Assembly: GCA_964383505.1 (NCBI GenBank)
Contig: CAYLHB010000004.1
Span: 1-52,569 of the forward strand
DNA from: CAYLHB01 sp964383505
GTDB taxonomy: Bacteria; Patescibacteriota; Minisyncoccia; Phycocordibacterales; UBA12088
Length of the DNA: 52,569 nt
Reading direction: 5' to 3'
Shown: positions 27,215-35,840 of the stretch, in pieces
Numbering within the stretch: the stretch's first letter is position 1
Layout: the number at the start of each line of letters is the position of its first letter
Notes under the pieces: generated by a model
The model's input: only the letters and a program-made list of their open reading frames with translations
Told to the model about the DNA's origin: nothing
Databases searched by the model: none
Position numbers and translations under genes: made by a program

Positions 27215-30106
27215 CTACCCCTTGCGGACAAAAAGTTTTGTAAGCGCAATCTTTACGCCAACTTTGGTATTCTCGTAGCTGTGGTCAACGCATTCGACAA
27301 AGTATCCGAGTGTCCTTGCTATTTCTGCATTACTCCACTCTGAGGTAATGGAGAGCACATCTTGATGCGGTGTATGATTTCCCTCTATGCGATGACGATA
27401 GACCGCATCGAGGTGTGTAACTGTTTCAGCTATCACCTTCTCTAACATGCCAGCTTGCGCCATTTCACGCACGTACGCAAACGCATCTTGTTCATTATGG
27501 TTTGCGAGTGTTTGGAGCAACCGTACTGACGCAGTTGCCGGAACATGTTCGAACGGTGTCGTAGTGGCAGTGTTCGCATGTTCAGTACTGCTTACCTGAG
27601 AGATCCCCGCGAACGCACCAACTACCGGCATCTCAGATTTGTTCTGCGCTTGGGGGTACGGGGATTGCGGTGACACCGAGTGCGAACTGTTCTGTGCGAT
27701 TTCAACTTTGGTGGTAGTATTCGGAGCCGTACGATGCATTTGAAGTGTACGTATGTTTCGGAACGCCACATCATGAAGGGGTGAGTCGTGCGGTAGCATT
27801 CGCTTAGGTTCATCCACTTTTTGTTGTTGTGGAGCAACGCCCATGAGCTCGTATACCCTCTCCTTAGACAGGAGTATCCACCCGTCTTCGCGGCTATAAC
27901 TAGCTTTCGCTTTCTCGAACAGCGCGCGGAGATGGACCTCGGGGTCAAGACCTCCGCGTTCCGTTTCGGCAAGGAGTATGCGTTCCGCCTCGGGCGAAAT
28001 GAGAATGTTGTCGTTGTGCGCCATATTTTCGATAATACTCGGTGAGCGCTGTTGCATCTCCGCGAGAGCGTAGGGCTCCTCATGCTCGGGAAGTGAGATG
28101 TAATGCTGTGCGAACGGAGTTTTGCTATGTTCGAACAAATACTCCGGTTTATCCGATGTGCCAACCAACATTCGGCGAAGTCGTGCCAGCGGAGTAAGGA
28201 CGGTGCCTACGTACGCGATGAGTGCACTTATCACCAACACCGCAATCCAAAACAGTACCGTCGTAACCGGTCCGGCGGTAAAGCCAGTGTACGGCACTTG
28301 TGCGAGTGTGATTGAGCTAAGGCCGGTAGTGACATTTTTTGCGAGTAGTATTGTGGGAGAGGGTGTCTTCTCCTCTGTCTTATTTGTGTTACTCAAACCT
28401 CCGCCCGAAGTCTTTTTCGAGTCGCAATTGAGACACGCGCCCCCGCCACCACCACCCCCCCCTCCTCCGCTTGAACTCACAATCGAAAGTGTTGCGCTAC
28501 AACTAACTGTTGAAGTCCCGCGTGTAAAGGTGCCTGTGTAGGTTGTTGGCTCTGTTGCGGTTACTGTGGTGGATCCCGAGGTGGCGACCGTGCCTATATC
28601 GTTTGAAAGTGTTGCGCCTGTCGCGTTTTCGCTTGTCCATGACAGGACCGCACTCCCCCCGCTTGTGATGGAGGTGGGAGAGACTTGCATACTACATACA
28701 GGGAGTGGCTCTTCGGTGGGAGGAACAACGGTGATCGTGCCGCTGCATGTGGTACTCCCCCCTGCTCCGGTGAACGTGCCGGTGTAGGTGGTGGTGGTTT
28801 GTGGGGTTATGGTGGCGGCTCCAGACACAGGGACAGCTCCGATGCCGGAAGAAATCACGCCCGAGGTCGCGTGGGAACTTGCCCACGTAAGTGTGGCAGA
28901 AGCCCCCTTAGTGATAGTTGCTGGGTTTACTCCAATACTGCATACGGGCTTGGGTTTTGGCTCCTGGTCAGTTACTGTCACAGTACGCATACAGTTCACC
29001 GGTGCACCATTTTTTCCAGTAAAATGGGCGGTGTACACGGTGGTCGTGGTGGGGGTGACCTGTGCCGACCCGGACTGCCCGATTGTTCCGAGCGACGTGA
29101 GTGTGCCACTTCCCTCTACATCAACAGTGCTCCAGGAGAGTGTGGCGGAGTTTCCGCGAATAATGCCCTCGGGCACCGCATCCAAAGTGCATGAGGGGTG
29201 GTAGGTCTGTGGCTCTTGCACCACAAGTGTGGCACTGCACATTTTGGTTTCTCCGTTCTGTCCTTCAAAGGTGCCTGTGTAGGTCGTCGTCTGTGTGGGC
29301 TTCACAATCAGGTTGCTACTCAAGCCTACTTCCCCGATGTCCTGGTCAATGGTTGCTCGAATAACCGCAGTGCTTTCCCAAAAAAGCGTTGCTTCCTCAC
29401 CACGTATAATGCTGGTGGGATTCACGCCCATCGAACAAAATGGGTCGGGTACCTGTTCTTCTACGGTTATCCGTGCACTGCAGTGGAGCGTTTTTCCAGA
29501 GGTGTCTATGAACGTACCGGTGTAGGTGGTCGAAACTTCAGGTGTTACTTTCACTGACCCGGACTGTGGCACACTGCCTACACCTTGGTCTATGGACCCG
29601 GATTCTACATTCGTGGTTTCCCATACAAGAAGCGCCTCTTCTCCCTTTGTAATGGTGTCGGGCGTTGCGCTCATAGTGCAGGTACCCGGGAGACACGCTT
29701 CACCCACCGATACCGTCACCTCACAGACCGAGGTGCTGTTGCGCTCACTCGACTTCGCTACAATGCGATACGTGTGTGACTCGGAAGGGGTGACTATCAG
29801 CGAGCCGTTTGTGGGGTATGAGGCCTCGGGAAAGCCGATGAACTCAACGGAGTCCACCCCTCCCCCAGTGCTCCACGTGAGCTCTGTAGACTGACCGTTT
29901 GCGATGGAATCTTGACTTGCGTTGAGTCTGCAGTACGGTACCTGCTCCCCGCATCCTTTCCATGACCAGCACGCCTCGACTTCGTTTCCCCCGATTGCTT
30001 GCTCAAGTATGAAAAGACCACCAAGTACACCTCCAGCAAGCAGAAGCGCGACACCCATTGTGGTGAGAGTCGAACGAAGAGTGTGTTGTGAGGTGAATGA
30101 GGCCAT
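27215..30106 (-). CDS. Ig-repeat surface protein with internal sortase-like motif and cytoplasmic tail
   Basis: 963 residues. An N-terminal signal/anchor (about 13-38) leads to six Ig-like repeats (59-544), each with two cysteines 65-69 residues apart (59/128, 143/209, 224/290, 306/372, 389/454, 471/536). A run of ten glycines (547-556) and a Lys/Thr-rich linker precede VPYTG (604-608), a membrane helix (614-637) and RLRR. Unlike ordinary sortase substrates, about 320 more residues follow, largely charged and predicted cytoplasmic. The sortase gene lies 25 bases upstream on the same strand. Likely role: cell-surface adhesion or attachment, perhaps with signal transfer. Start ATG 30106 has AGGA eight bases upstream. 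The function of the tail is unknown. Confidence 0.85.
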   Translation of the reverse strand: MASFTSQHTLRSTLTTMGVALLLAGGVLGGLFILEQAIGGNEVEACWSWKGCGEQVPYCRLNASQDSIANGQSTELTWSTGGGVDSVEFIGFPEASYPTNGSLIVTPSESHTYRIVAKSSERNSTSVCEVTVSVGEACLPGTCTMSATPDTITKGEEALLVWETTNVESGSIDQGVGSVPQSGSVKVTPEVSTTYTGTFIDTSGKTLHCSARITVEEQVPDPFCSMGVNPTSIIRGEEATLFWESTAVIRATIDQDIGEVGLSSNLIVKPTQTTTYTGTFEGQNGETKMCSATLVVQEPQTYHPSCTLDAVPEGIIRGNSATLSWSTVDVEGSGTLTSLGTIGQSGSAQVTPTTTTVYTAHFTGKNGAPVNCMRTVTVTDQEPKPKPVCSIGVNPATITKGASATLTWASSHATSGVISSGIGAVPVSGAATITPQTTTTYTGTFTGAGGSTTCSGTITVVPPTEEPLPVCSMQVSPTSITSGGSAVLSWTSENATGATLSNDIGTVATSGSTTVTATEPTTYTGTFTRGTSTVSCSATLSIVSSSGGGGGGGGGGACLNCDSKKTSGGGLSNTNKTEEKTPSPTILLAKNVTTGLSSITLAQVPYTGFTAGPVTTVLFWIAVLVISALIAYVGTVLTPLARLRRMLVGTSDKPEYLFEHSKTPFAQHYISLPEHEEPYALAEMQQRSPSIIENMAHNDNILISPEAERILLAETERGGLDPEVHLRALFEKAKASYSREDGWILLSKERVYELMGVAPQQQKVDEPKRMLPHDSPLHDVAFRNIRTLQMHRTAPNTTTKVEIAQNSSHSVSPQSPYPQAQNKSEMPVVGAFAGISQVSSTEHANTATTTPFEHVPATASVRLLQTLANHNEQDAFAYVREMAQAGMLEKVIAETVTHLDAVYRHRIEGNHTPHQDVLSITSEWSNAEIARTLGYFVECVDHSYENTKVGVKIALTKLFVRKG
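28455..28462. repeat. 8-base C/G homopolymer inside the surface protein gene
   Basis: Eight consecutive C on the + strand, which are G on the coding strand, encode part of the ten-glycine run ahead of the sorting motif and membrane helix. Slippage here would cut off the anchor and tail. Confidence 0.6.
28475..29932 (-). repeat. Six tandem Ig-like repeat units
   Basis: Each unit of about 75-83 residues has the pattern C, about eight residues, I-x-x-G, x-A-x-L-x-W, then TTTYTGTF and a closing C-S-A/G-T. Repeats 2-6 are most alike; repeat 1 is divergent. The DNA is not identical between units, so the duplication is old. Confidence 0.85.
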
Positions 30107-30131
30107 AGTCGTGTCCTACTTGTAATACAGT

Positions 30132-30785
30132 TTACTTTCCCGCAACAACAGATGTGAGCGGTGCTTTGTTAATAAAGTCTGCATCTACGATGTAGCGATC
30201 GTTTTTGTCTCCAAACGTATCGCACGTCACCATCGTGAGCATGGCACGGGGCGTATCAAACACTATTGGTGTGTCTTCAGCCTTCGCTTTTCTTACCGCC
30301 TTTACACGATACAAGTACGCATGCGTCACAGATTCAACCACAATAATGTCACCGGGTGCAAGTGTCCCTAGCTCGTTAAACGTCTGGTACGCCTTGTTTT
30401 TCACTACTGGTAAGTAGCTTGAGTGGCCGAACATGAGGATGTTGCCCTTTGTGCCCAAGGTGGTACTACCCGGGTAGATAACCGCGCCCGAAAGGAGTGC
30501 ACGATCAAGCACAGCAATGTCGGTCGTCGCGGGAGTCGAGATACTCGCCACGATGCCTGCCTTTTGTATACGCACTTGCGTTGGTGTAGGGTCTTCAGCC
30601 ACCTCCACCTCATAGAGCGAGGGAGTCGCAGTTGCTGTAAGCGTGGCGCGCACAGTCGTTGCGGGCTCGGGCACAAAACCAATTACACTCAGAAACACTG
30701 AGAGTCCCACAAATATGAACGAGGTGCTTAAAAGCATCGTTGTACGACGCTCTTTTTCGCTGCTCCTTGAGTTAATCAGTTTCAT
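30132..30785 (-). CDS. Sortase
   Basis: 217 residues with an N-terminal membrane anchor (about 18-40) and a sortase beta-barrel. The catalytic triad is H121 (FGHSS), C188 (MVTCDTFG) and R197 (NDRYIV). It would cleave a five-residue motif in exported proteins and join them to another amine group outside the cell. The obvious substrate is the neighbour with VPYTG. The class cannot be settled by eye; the sequence fits the class D/E-like group better than classes A or B. The start at 30785 is set by a consensus TATAAT six bases upstream; an in-frame extension of eight codons would lie inside the promoter. Confidence 0.92.
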   Translation of the reverse strand: MKLINSRSSEKERRTTMLLSTSFIFVGLSVFLSVIGFVPEPATTVRATLTATATPSLYEVEVAEDPTPTQVRIQKAGIVASISTPATTDIAVLDRALLSGAVIYPGSTTLGTKGNILMFGHSSYLPVVKNKAYQTFNELGTLAPGDIIVVESVTHAYLYRVKAVRKAKAEDTPIVFDTPRAMLTMVTCDTFGDKNDRYIVDADFINKAPLTSVVAGK

Positions 30786-30791
30786 TGTGCA

Positions 30792-30800
30792 ATTATACCA
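30792..30800 (-). promoter_or_regulatory. Extended consensus -10 of the sortase gene
   Basis: On the minus strand TGG plus TATAAT (30797 to 30792), six bases, then ATG 30785. The best -10 in the window, and the transcript would be leaderless. Confidence 0.7.
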
Positions 30801-30825
30801 CAGTTCCACGAAAATACAACCTTAC

Positions 30826-31704
30826 CTACGTGCGTGCCTCGCGGAACAAACTTATAAGAACACAGTAGGCAATTCGACTGACTCGTGCGTGAGTAGTAGG
30901 CTGAACCGTATCCACGCAGCTATCCTTCCACTCATACTCATTGAAGTCGTCCGTTTTCACATTGTCTTCAGTCTCACATGCTACATCCGACGTACACGTC
31001 TGCTCATAAGTGGTAGGTGTCGACACCTGTTTCTCTCTCTGAAGAGCTGGAACCTGAGGAATCGACAAGAGCCATGCGTCATCTCTAAAGTACCTCTCCC
31101 CCGAATACATGGTCGGCAGGTTGTGCGGAGTAGTATCGAGCAATGTGTGGACTTTGTGTGAGTGATCTGCAATAGGGTGTTCCCTAGAGACGACTGGTAG
31201 CGTGATGCGCACATCAGCAGGCTCAAACTGCTCCTCCTTTGTGGCCATGACTGCTACTGGGGCGACGGGTGCGAAGATTTCTGTTGGAAGCCCCCCTACT
31301 ATCTCACCACCTGTTGACGTAACGGTGCGCATGTGAAGTTGCTCATCCCACTCTTGGAGCTTCGAAGTTGCCAGCTCGACTATGTGGGTGAGGAAGACCA
31401 CACCGGTGCGTGCCAGGTGGGTAAGGTGTGGGAGAAGTGGCGCGAGCACCGGCTCTGGCTTTGCCTCAATGGTTTTGCCTGGGTATATGCGAACACTTTC
31501 ATCACCCACAGGACCAACCGTTGCCCCGGCGTGAGACAAATGTTCATCGTCTAGGTCAAGTAGGTCGTTCTTCTCATCTCGCTCGTCCTCAAGAAAGACG
31601 CTTGCACGCTCCAATATTCGATCCACCTCGCCTTGCACATTGATAAGCACGTTCTCAAGCGCATTGGATACCACGTTTGTGTTTGTCTGGTAGGTAGCTG
31701 CCAT
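30826..31704 (-). CDS. Hypothetical protein upstream of the sortase
   Basis: 292 residues and no family recognised. The first 60 residues are helical and acidic with a likely coiled coil (about 10-55). Hydrophobic stretches near 95-115 and at the C-terminus (about 272-286) are weak as membrane helices; no signal peptide is present. Composition is polar with many His, Thr and Glu, and the C-terminal third has four cysteines. It is first in the minus-strand series with the sortase and surface protein, which suggests a linked role. The start follows from the promoter at 31712-31740. Confidence 0.6.
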   Translation of the reverse strand: MAATYQTNTNVVSNALENVLINVQGEVDRILERASVFLEDERDEKNDLLDLDDEHLSHAGATVGPVGDESVRIYPGKTIEAKPEPVLAPLLPHLTHLARTGVVFLTHIVELATSKLQEWDEQLHMRTVTSTGGEIVGGLPTEIFAPVAPVAVMATKEEQFEPADVRITLPVVSREHPIADHSHKVHTLLDTTPHNLPTMYSGERYFRDDAWLLSIPQVPALQREKQVSTPTTYEQTCTSDVACETEDNVKTDDFNEYEWKDSCVDTVQPTTHARVSRIAYCVLISLFREART

Positions 31705-31711
31705 GCACAAA

Positions 31712-31740
31712 CTACTAGCACACAAACATAATTCTGTCAA
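31712..31740 (-). promoter_or_regulatory. Promoter with consensus -35 for the sortase-locus lead gene
   Basis: On the minus strand TTGACA (31740-31735), a 17-base spacer ending in TGC, TAGTAG (31717-31712), seven bases and ATG 31704. It is leaderless and has a perfect -35. Confidence 0.65.
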
Positions 31741-31750
31741 TCATCATGTA

Positions 31751-31805
31751 TTGACATTTAAACAGATGGGTGGTAAACATAGACATGCACTGCTGGATTT
31801 ATACT
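31751..31805 (+). promoter_or_regulatory. Divergent promoter pair for the 363-aa protein
   Basis: TTGACA (31751-31756), a 17-base spacer ending in TGG and TAAACA (31774-31779) form one promoter. TATACT (31800-31805) is a second, 19 bases before ATG 31825. The first -35 lies only ten bases from the opposite-strand -35 (31735-31740). A 7-codon frame, ATG 31785 to TAG 31808, starts five bases after TAAACA. Confidence 0.5.
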
Positions 31806-31824
31806 TAGACGCATAAACATCATT

Positions 31825-32916
31825 ATGAACGTTACGCCACAAGAACGAGAAAAAGGAGAGAAAATTGCTCGATTGCTTATGAAATCCCTCGCATTCGTGG
31901 GGCTCGTTGCGCTTCTCACGATGATTGCGTGGGGTACCCTAAAGTTGGGGGGGTTCTTTCCTGCAGTCCGTGGGACGCTTACAGGCGGTGTGGTATCTCT
32001 CGACTCGTTGTTTGGCGGATCCGAAAAAGAGTCGCTCGAGTTTGTACTCGACCGCAAGGTCTTTCCGGTTGGACGTGAAGTGGTGGTCCCATTTACGCAC
32101 ACCAGTCCTCGCGATCCTCACTCGAGCTACAAGTTTACCTATGAGTGTAAGAGTGCTGTTCAGTTTGATGTAAAAAATAACGGCGTGTGGAAACAAGTTG
32201 CATGTGGGGAACCATACACACTGCCCACAGGTACGAACTCGATAACACTCATTGCATCGAGCAATGAGACACGCTATGTGGATGTGCCGCTTACCATTAA
32301 AGTCGAGGGCTCTGAGATACGCGCTGGCGTGGTGGTCACTGTTGAAAATGCCAGAATCGCCGCGACACGGGATTCGTTCTTTGTGAATGCAACTTCCTCT
32401 ATCGACACAACTAAGGAATCGGATGGGTCTAAATCGCCCTCAACGCCCGCGCAGTCACCCACACCTCTCGTCACACCCGCAAGCCCTCCCGCAGTTCGTC
32501 CTTCGGTATCCGAGCCCATAGTTGTCCCCTCAGGTCCTCAGGACCTGAGTGTGGGCATTACAGGTACCGGTGTGTTACTCGACGCTTCGAAAACTACATC
32601 GTTCGTTGCACGTTCAGTTATCCCTTCGGACGGCACCGCCGCGATACGTTTTACAGTGAGTAATGTGGGGGGGGCCGCTTCGGGTCCATGGGGTTTCATC
32701 GCCAACCTCCCGATTGAAGGTGATGCCGACTACAGGTATACCTCCCCTCTTCAATCGTCACTTAAACCTGGTGAGCGTATAGAGTTCACGCTCAGCTTTG
32801 ACGAGGTGCGCAATGCAAAAAACGGAGCAATCACAATTACGCTCTTGCCTGCAAGTGGCGCAGATTCTGCTCGCAACAACCGCGACACTCGAATAATTAC
32901 CATCTCTGAAAAGTGA
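31825..32916 (+). CDS. Membrane-anchored extracytoplasmic protein with C-terminal Ig/CARDB-like domain
   Basis: 363 residues with a basic N-terminus, one membrane helix (about 22-45), a beta-rich domain (about 70-190), a Ser/Pro/Thr-rich linker (about 195-240) and a second beta domain. The segment RFTVSNVGGAASGPWGF, followed by L-K-P-G-E-R-I-E-F-T-L, resembles CARDB-type adhesion modules. It probably faces the outside. It is transcribed divergently from the sortase series and may belong to the same surface system. The exact function is unknown. Confidence 0.7.
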   Translation: MNVTPQEREKGEKIARLLMKSLAFVGLVALLTMIAWGTLKLGGFFPAVRGTLTGGVVSLDSLFGGSEKESLEFVLDRKVFPVGREVVVPFTHTSPRDPHSSYKFTYECKSAVQFDVKNNGVWKQVACGEPYTLPTGTNSITLIASSNETRYVDVPLTIKVEGSEIRAGVVVTVENARIAATRDSFFVNATSSIDTTKESDGSKSPSTPAQSPTPLVTPASPPAVRPSVSEPIVVPSGPQDLSVGITGTGVLLDASKTTSFVARSVIPSDGTAAIRFTVSNVGGAASGPWGFIANLPIEGDADYRYTSPLQSSLKPGERIEFTLSFDEVRNAKNGAITITLLPASGADSARNNRDTRIITISEK

Positions 32917-32977
32917 ACAGGTGGCGTGAATACCTATCAAACACTTCGACCTTGAATACTTAATCAGATTGCGTGTG

Positions 32978-35059
32978 CTAAATGTCCAGCTCCGCTAAGC
33001 GCGCATTGCTTTGAATGAAGCTCTTGCGTGCGGCCACATCGGTCCCCATGAGCGTGTCAAACACCTGGTGGGCCTCTTGAGCATCCTCTATGGTAACCTG
33101 CTTCAGCACCCGATTAGACGGGTTCATGGTGGTCTGCCATAATTCTTCCGGATCCATTTCTCCCAAACCCTTGTAGCGTTGGATGCTAACCTTACCGGGC
33201 TTCCTTGAGCTAGCGGCACTTTCATCCGTCTCCGTTTCTTCTTCGGGCAGCGCCTCATCTTCCGCATCGTTTTCCTGTGCAACTTCTTCCGTTATTCCCA
33301 TAGAAGCAAGCACTCCACGCTTCTCCTCGTCGGAGTACGCATACCGTACATCTCTTCCCCGTGAAATTTTATAGAGCGGTGGCTGCGCAATGTAGAGGTA
33401 CCCCCCCTCTATCACCGACACAAAGTGTCTGAAAAATAATGTGAGGAGGAGTGTACGTATGTGTGCCCCGTCGACGTCCGCATCGGTCGCAATGACGATT
33501 TTGTGGTAGCGAAGCTTGCCGATATCAAACACATCGCCGATGGCCGTTCCGAGTGCAACCACAAGCGCACGAATCTCATTGCTCGCGAGCATTTTATCGA
33601 GGCGAGCCCGCTCCACGTTGAGGATTTTACCTCGCAACGGAAGTATCGCCTGTGTACGTCGGTCGCGACCCATTTTTGCCGAGCCTCCGGCACTGTCGCC
33701 CTCCACAAGGAAAAGTTCGCTCTCCTCCGCCTTACGTGTTTGACAGTCGGCGAGCTTTCCCGGAAGCGTGAGGCCTTCGAGCGCTCCCTTGCGAAGTACC
33801 GAGTCCTTCGCCGCTTTTGCCGCTTTGCGCGCTTTGAGTGCCAGGATACTCTTGTTTATGATGATTTTCGCATCGTCCGGATTTTCCTCAAGGAATGCCG
33901 AGAGTGCTTCGTTCACCACCGTTTGCACTGCACTCTGCGCCTCAACAGAGCCGAGTTTTGCCTTTGTCTGGCCCTCAAACTGTATCTTGTCGCTTGGGAG
34001 CTTTACGGATACGACTGCGGTAAGACCCTCAAGTACGTCATCCCCGCTCAAGTTCTCCTCGCTCTCTTTTAGTATGCCACTCTTTCTGCCATACGTGTTG
34101 AGCGTGCGCGTGAGTGCAGTTTTGAAACCCGTGAGGTGTGTTCCGCCTTCTGGATTTACAATATTGTTTGCAAACGTGGTGATGCGCGCGCTTATGTCAT
34201 CGACATATTGGAGCGCTACCTCAACTGAGAGGACCCCTTCCGCCACATCGGTGCGTTCTGTATAAAAAATGTTTTTGTGAAGGGGTGTTTGGTGTTGGTT
34301 ATAGAAGGTGATGAGTGAGCGAAGCCCTCCCTCGAAGTAGAAGGTCATGGAGGGGGCATTGAGGCGAAGTTCACGTGCGTACATTACTTCATTGAGCATT
34401 TTATCGAGCGTTCTTTCATCTGCATCGCGTAGGTCGATAACCGAAATGCGCAGGCCCTTCACGAGGTAGGCCTGCTGACGAAGATGGTGAACGATCTTAT
34501 TCCAGTCAAACTTAATTTCCTTAAAGATTTCCGGATCGGGCTCAAACGTGATAATGGTGCCGCGCCTCGCACTCACGCCTACTTTTTTTACCGCCGCTTT
34601 TCGTTTCCCCTGTGCATACTCCTGCATGTGGAGTCCCCCGTCGCGGTGCACTTCCGCTTTTGCGTAGCATGACAGCGCGTTCACTACCGACACCCCAACC
34701 CCATGGAGTCCACCGGAGACCTTATATCCTTCGCCACCAAACTTTCCTCCTGCATGGAGTGTGGTCATGATGGTTTCAAGTGCGGACACTTTCGTTTGTT
34801 TATGGATGTCAACGGGTATACCTCGCCCGTTGTCGGTTACACGGACTCGATTGTTCGGAAGGAACGCCACCTCTATGTCGTTGCAAAAACCACCCATTGC
34901 TTCGTCGCGACTGTTGTCAAACACTTCCCAAATAAGGTGGTGGAGCCCCTCAGGCCCAGTAGTACCTATGTACATCCCAGGACGCTTGCGTACCGGCTCA
35001 AGTCCCTCTAGGACAGTGATGGAGTCTGCGCTGTATCCCTGCTCGTTTTTTGATGCCAT
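32978..35059 (-). CDS. gyrB: DNA gyrase subunit B
   Basis: 693 residues: GHKL ATPase (EVFDNSRDEAMGG, DNGRGIPVD, GGLHGVGVSVVNALS), transducer domain and Toprim (LVEGDSAGGSA, then IATDADVDGAHIRTLL), ending with QRYKGLGEM and a short tail. With GyrA it introduces negative supercoils using ATP. An acidic insert (DAEDEALPEEETETDES) sits in the Toprim/C-terminal region. ParE of topoisomerase IV is the alternative, but the QPPLY and KGLGEM context fits GyrB. The start is set at ATG 35059, 18 bases after a TATACT; an in-frame TTG six codons upstream is unlikely. Confidence 0.93.
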   Translation of the reverse strand: MASKNEQGYSADSITVLEGLEPVRKRPGMYIGTTGPEGLHHLIWEVFDNSRDEAMGGFCNDIEVAFLPNNRVRVTDNGRGIPVDIHKQTKVSALETIMTTLHAGGKFGGEGYKVSGGLHGVGVSVVNALSCYAKAEVHRDGGLHMQEYAQGKRKAAVKKVGVSARRGTIITFEPDPEIFKEIKFDWNKIVHHLRQQAYLVKGLRISVIDLRDADERTLDKMLNEVMYARELRLNAPSMTFYFEGGLRSLITFYNQHQTPLHKNIFYTERTDVAEGVLSVEVALQYVDDISARITTFANNIVNPEGGTHLTGFKTALTRTLNTYGRKSGILKESEENLSGDDVLEGLTAVVSVKLPSDKIQFEGQTKAKLGSVEAQSAVQTVVNEALSAFLEENPDDAKIIINKSILALKARKAAKAAKDSVLRKGALEGLTLPGKLADCQTRKAEESELFLVEGDSAGGSAKMGRDRRTQAILPLRGKILNVERARLDKMLASNEIRALVVALGTAIGDVFDIGKLRYHKIVIATDADVDGAHIRTLLLTLFFRHFVSVIEGGYLYIAQPPLYKISRGRDVRYAYSDEEKRGVLASMGITEEVAQENDAEDEALPEEETETDESAASSRKPGKVSIQRYKGLGEMDPEELWQTTMNPSNRVLKQVTIEDAQEAHQVFDTLMGTDVAARKSFIQSNARLAELDI

Positions 35060-35077
35060 ATCGTAAACTACAGGCAA

Positions 35078-35086
35078 AGTATAACA
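35078..35086 (-). promoter_or_regulatory. Extended -10 promoter of gyrB
   Basis: On the minus strand TGT plus TATACT (35083-35078). Transcription would start near 35071, giving a leader of about 12 bases. Confidence 0.55.
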
Positions 35087-35245
35087 TGTTTAAGCCATTT
35101 CCAAAACTAAACCTACCTGAGCGAGAAAGCTTTTTTGATTTCGTAAATCTAATCCCGCATTGTCCTAGAGCATACTAAGGAAAAGTGGCACTACTGTTAG
35201 TACGCAAAGTGGGGCATCGTGCTTATTCTCCCTCACGTTGTTCGG

Positions 35246-35316
35246 TGCGAGTAGGGGGAATCGAACCCCCGTCTCAACCTTGGGAAGGTCGCGTCCTGCC
35301 ACTAAACGATACTCGC
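35246..35316 (-). tRNA. tRNA-Gly (anticodon CCC)
   Basis: Full cloverleaf on the minus strand: acceptor GCGAGTA/TACTCGC, D arm with AGTGGCAGG, anticodon stem CGACC/GGTTG with loop TTCCCAA, and T arm GGGGG-TTCGATT-CCCCC. The anticodon CCC is at 35282-35284. The discriminator base is A and CCA is not encoded. No gene is seen between it and gyrB (35087-35245). Confidence 0.93.
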
Positions 35317-35360
35317 TCATTAGCACACACACGCAAAGGTTGTGGGTACGCTTGCACCGT

Positions 35361-35366
35361 ACTATA
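35361..35366 (-). promoter_or_regulatory. Candidate -10 upstream of tRNA-Gly
   Basis: TATAGT on the minus strand, about 45 bases before the mature tRNA, preceded directly by TTGACG. It lies just after the stop of the FtsB-like gene. Confidence 0.35.
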
Positions 35367-35368
35367 CG

Positions 35369-35758
35369 TCAAAAAGGGAAAATTCGCAGTACCCTGCTCA
35401 CCATGCTTTCGTGGGTCGCTGGAGTACTGGTTGCAGGGGGTGGGGTACCCTCACTCTCCCCCACGAGCACAATGATTTCCTCACCCTCCCTGCCAACATC
35501 AAACTTTTGCCTCAACTCACGCTCAACCCCCCGCTCGCTCGTGAGGCGTGCAAGCTCCTTCTCTAGGTATGCTTCCCGTTGCTTAACTGCTTCAAGTTCT
35601 CGTGCGATTTTCTCGCGATTCTCCGAAGCCATGCGCTCTTTCGCGTATGCATTCCATGTAGCATGAGCCAGAAAGTAGAGCGGGAGCAAAAGTAGGCCCA
35701 CCATGAGTGGGGAGTATACAAATCGTCTGATTCTGCGGCGTTCGTAAAACTCAAGCAT
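35369..35758 (-). CDS. FtsB/DivIC-like septum protein
   Basis: 129 residues: a short basic N-terminus, one membrane helix (about 17-34), a coiled coil (about 40-75) and a C-terminal segment containing the RxKFDVGREGEE pattern typical of septum-formation initiators. These form a trimer-like complex with FtsL and FtsQ at the division site. The C-terminal tail is Pro/Thr-rich. It is read toward tRNA-Gly. The start at 35758 is supported by the position of the membrane helix; no Shine-Dalgarno site is seen. Confidence 0.75.
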   Translation of the reverse strand: MLEFYERRRIRRFVYSPLMVGLLLLPLYFLAHATWNAYAKERMASENREKIARELEAVKQREAYLEKELARLTSERGVERELRQKFDVGREGEEIIVLVGESEGTPPPATSTPATHESMVSRVLRIFPF

Positions 35759-35795
35759 AGTAATGGGGGCTGCTCGTGCATGAGGTAGCCATATA

Positions 35796-35804
35796 TGCTA
35801 GTAT
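35796..35804 (+). promoter_or_regulatory. Extended -10 promoter
   Basis: TGC plus TAGTAT (35799-35804); transcription would start near 35811, with a leader of about 30 bases to ATG 35841. Confidence 0.45.
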
Positions 35805-35840
35805 CTCACATACAGAAACGAGTCACCCGCACTAATCCAC

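Noticed and set aside
26945..27343. 132-codon plus-strand frame near the end of the surface protein gene
   Set aside because: No start signals, overlaps the surface protein gene antisense, and shows no recognisable motifs.
28122..29204. Several plus-strand frames opposite the Ig repeats, some with repeated motifs
   Set aside because: Their repetition mirrors the repeats of the real gene on the other strand.
28475..29932. Repeated DNA considered as a CRISPR array
   Set aside because: Units are about 225-250 bases, diverged and in one reading frame; they encode protein repeats. No CRISPR-like short direct repeats were seen anywhere in the window.
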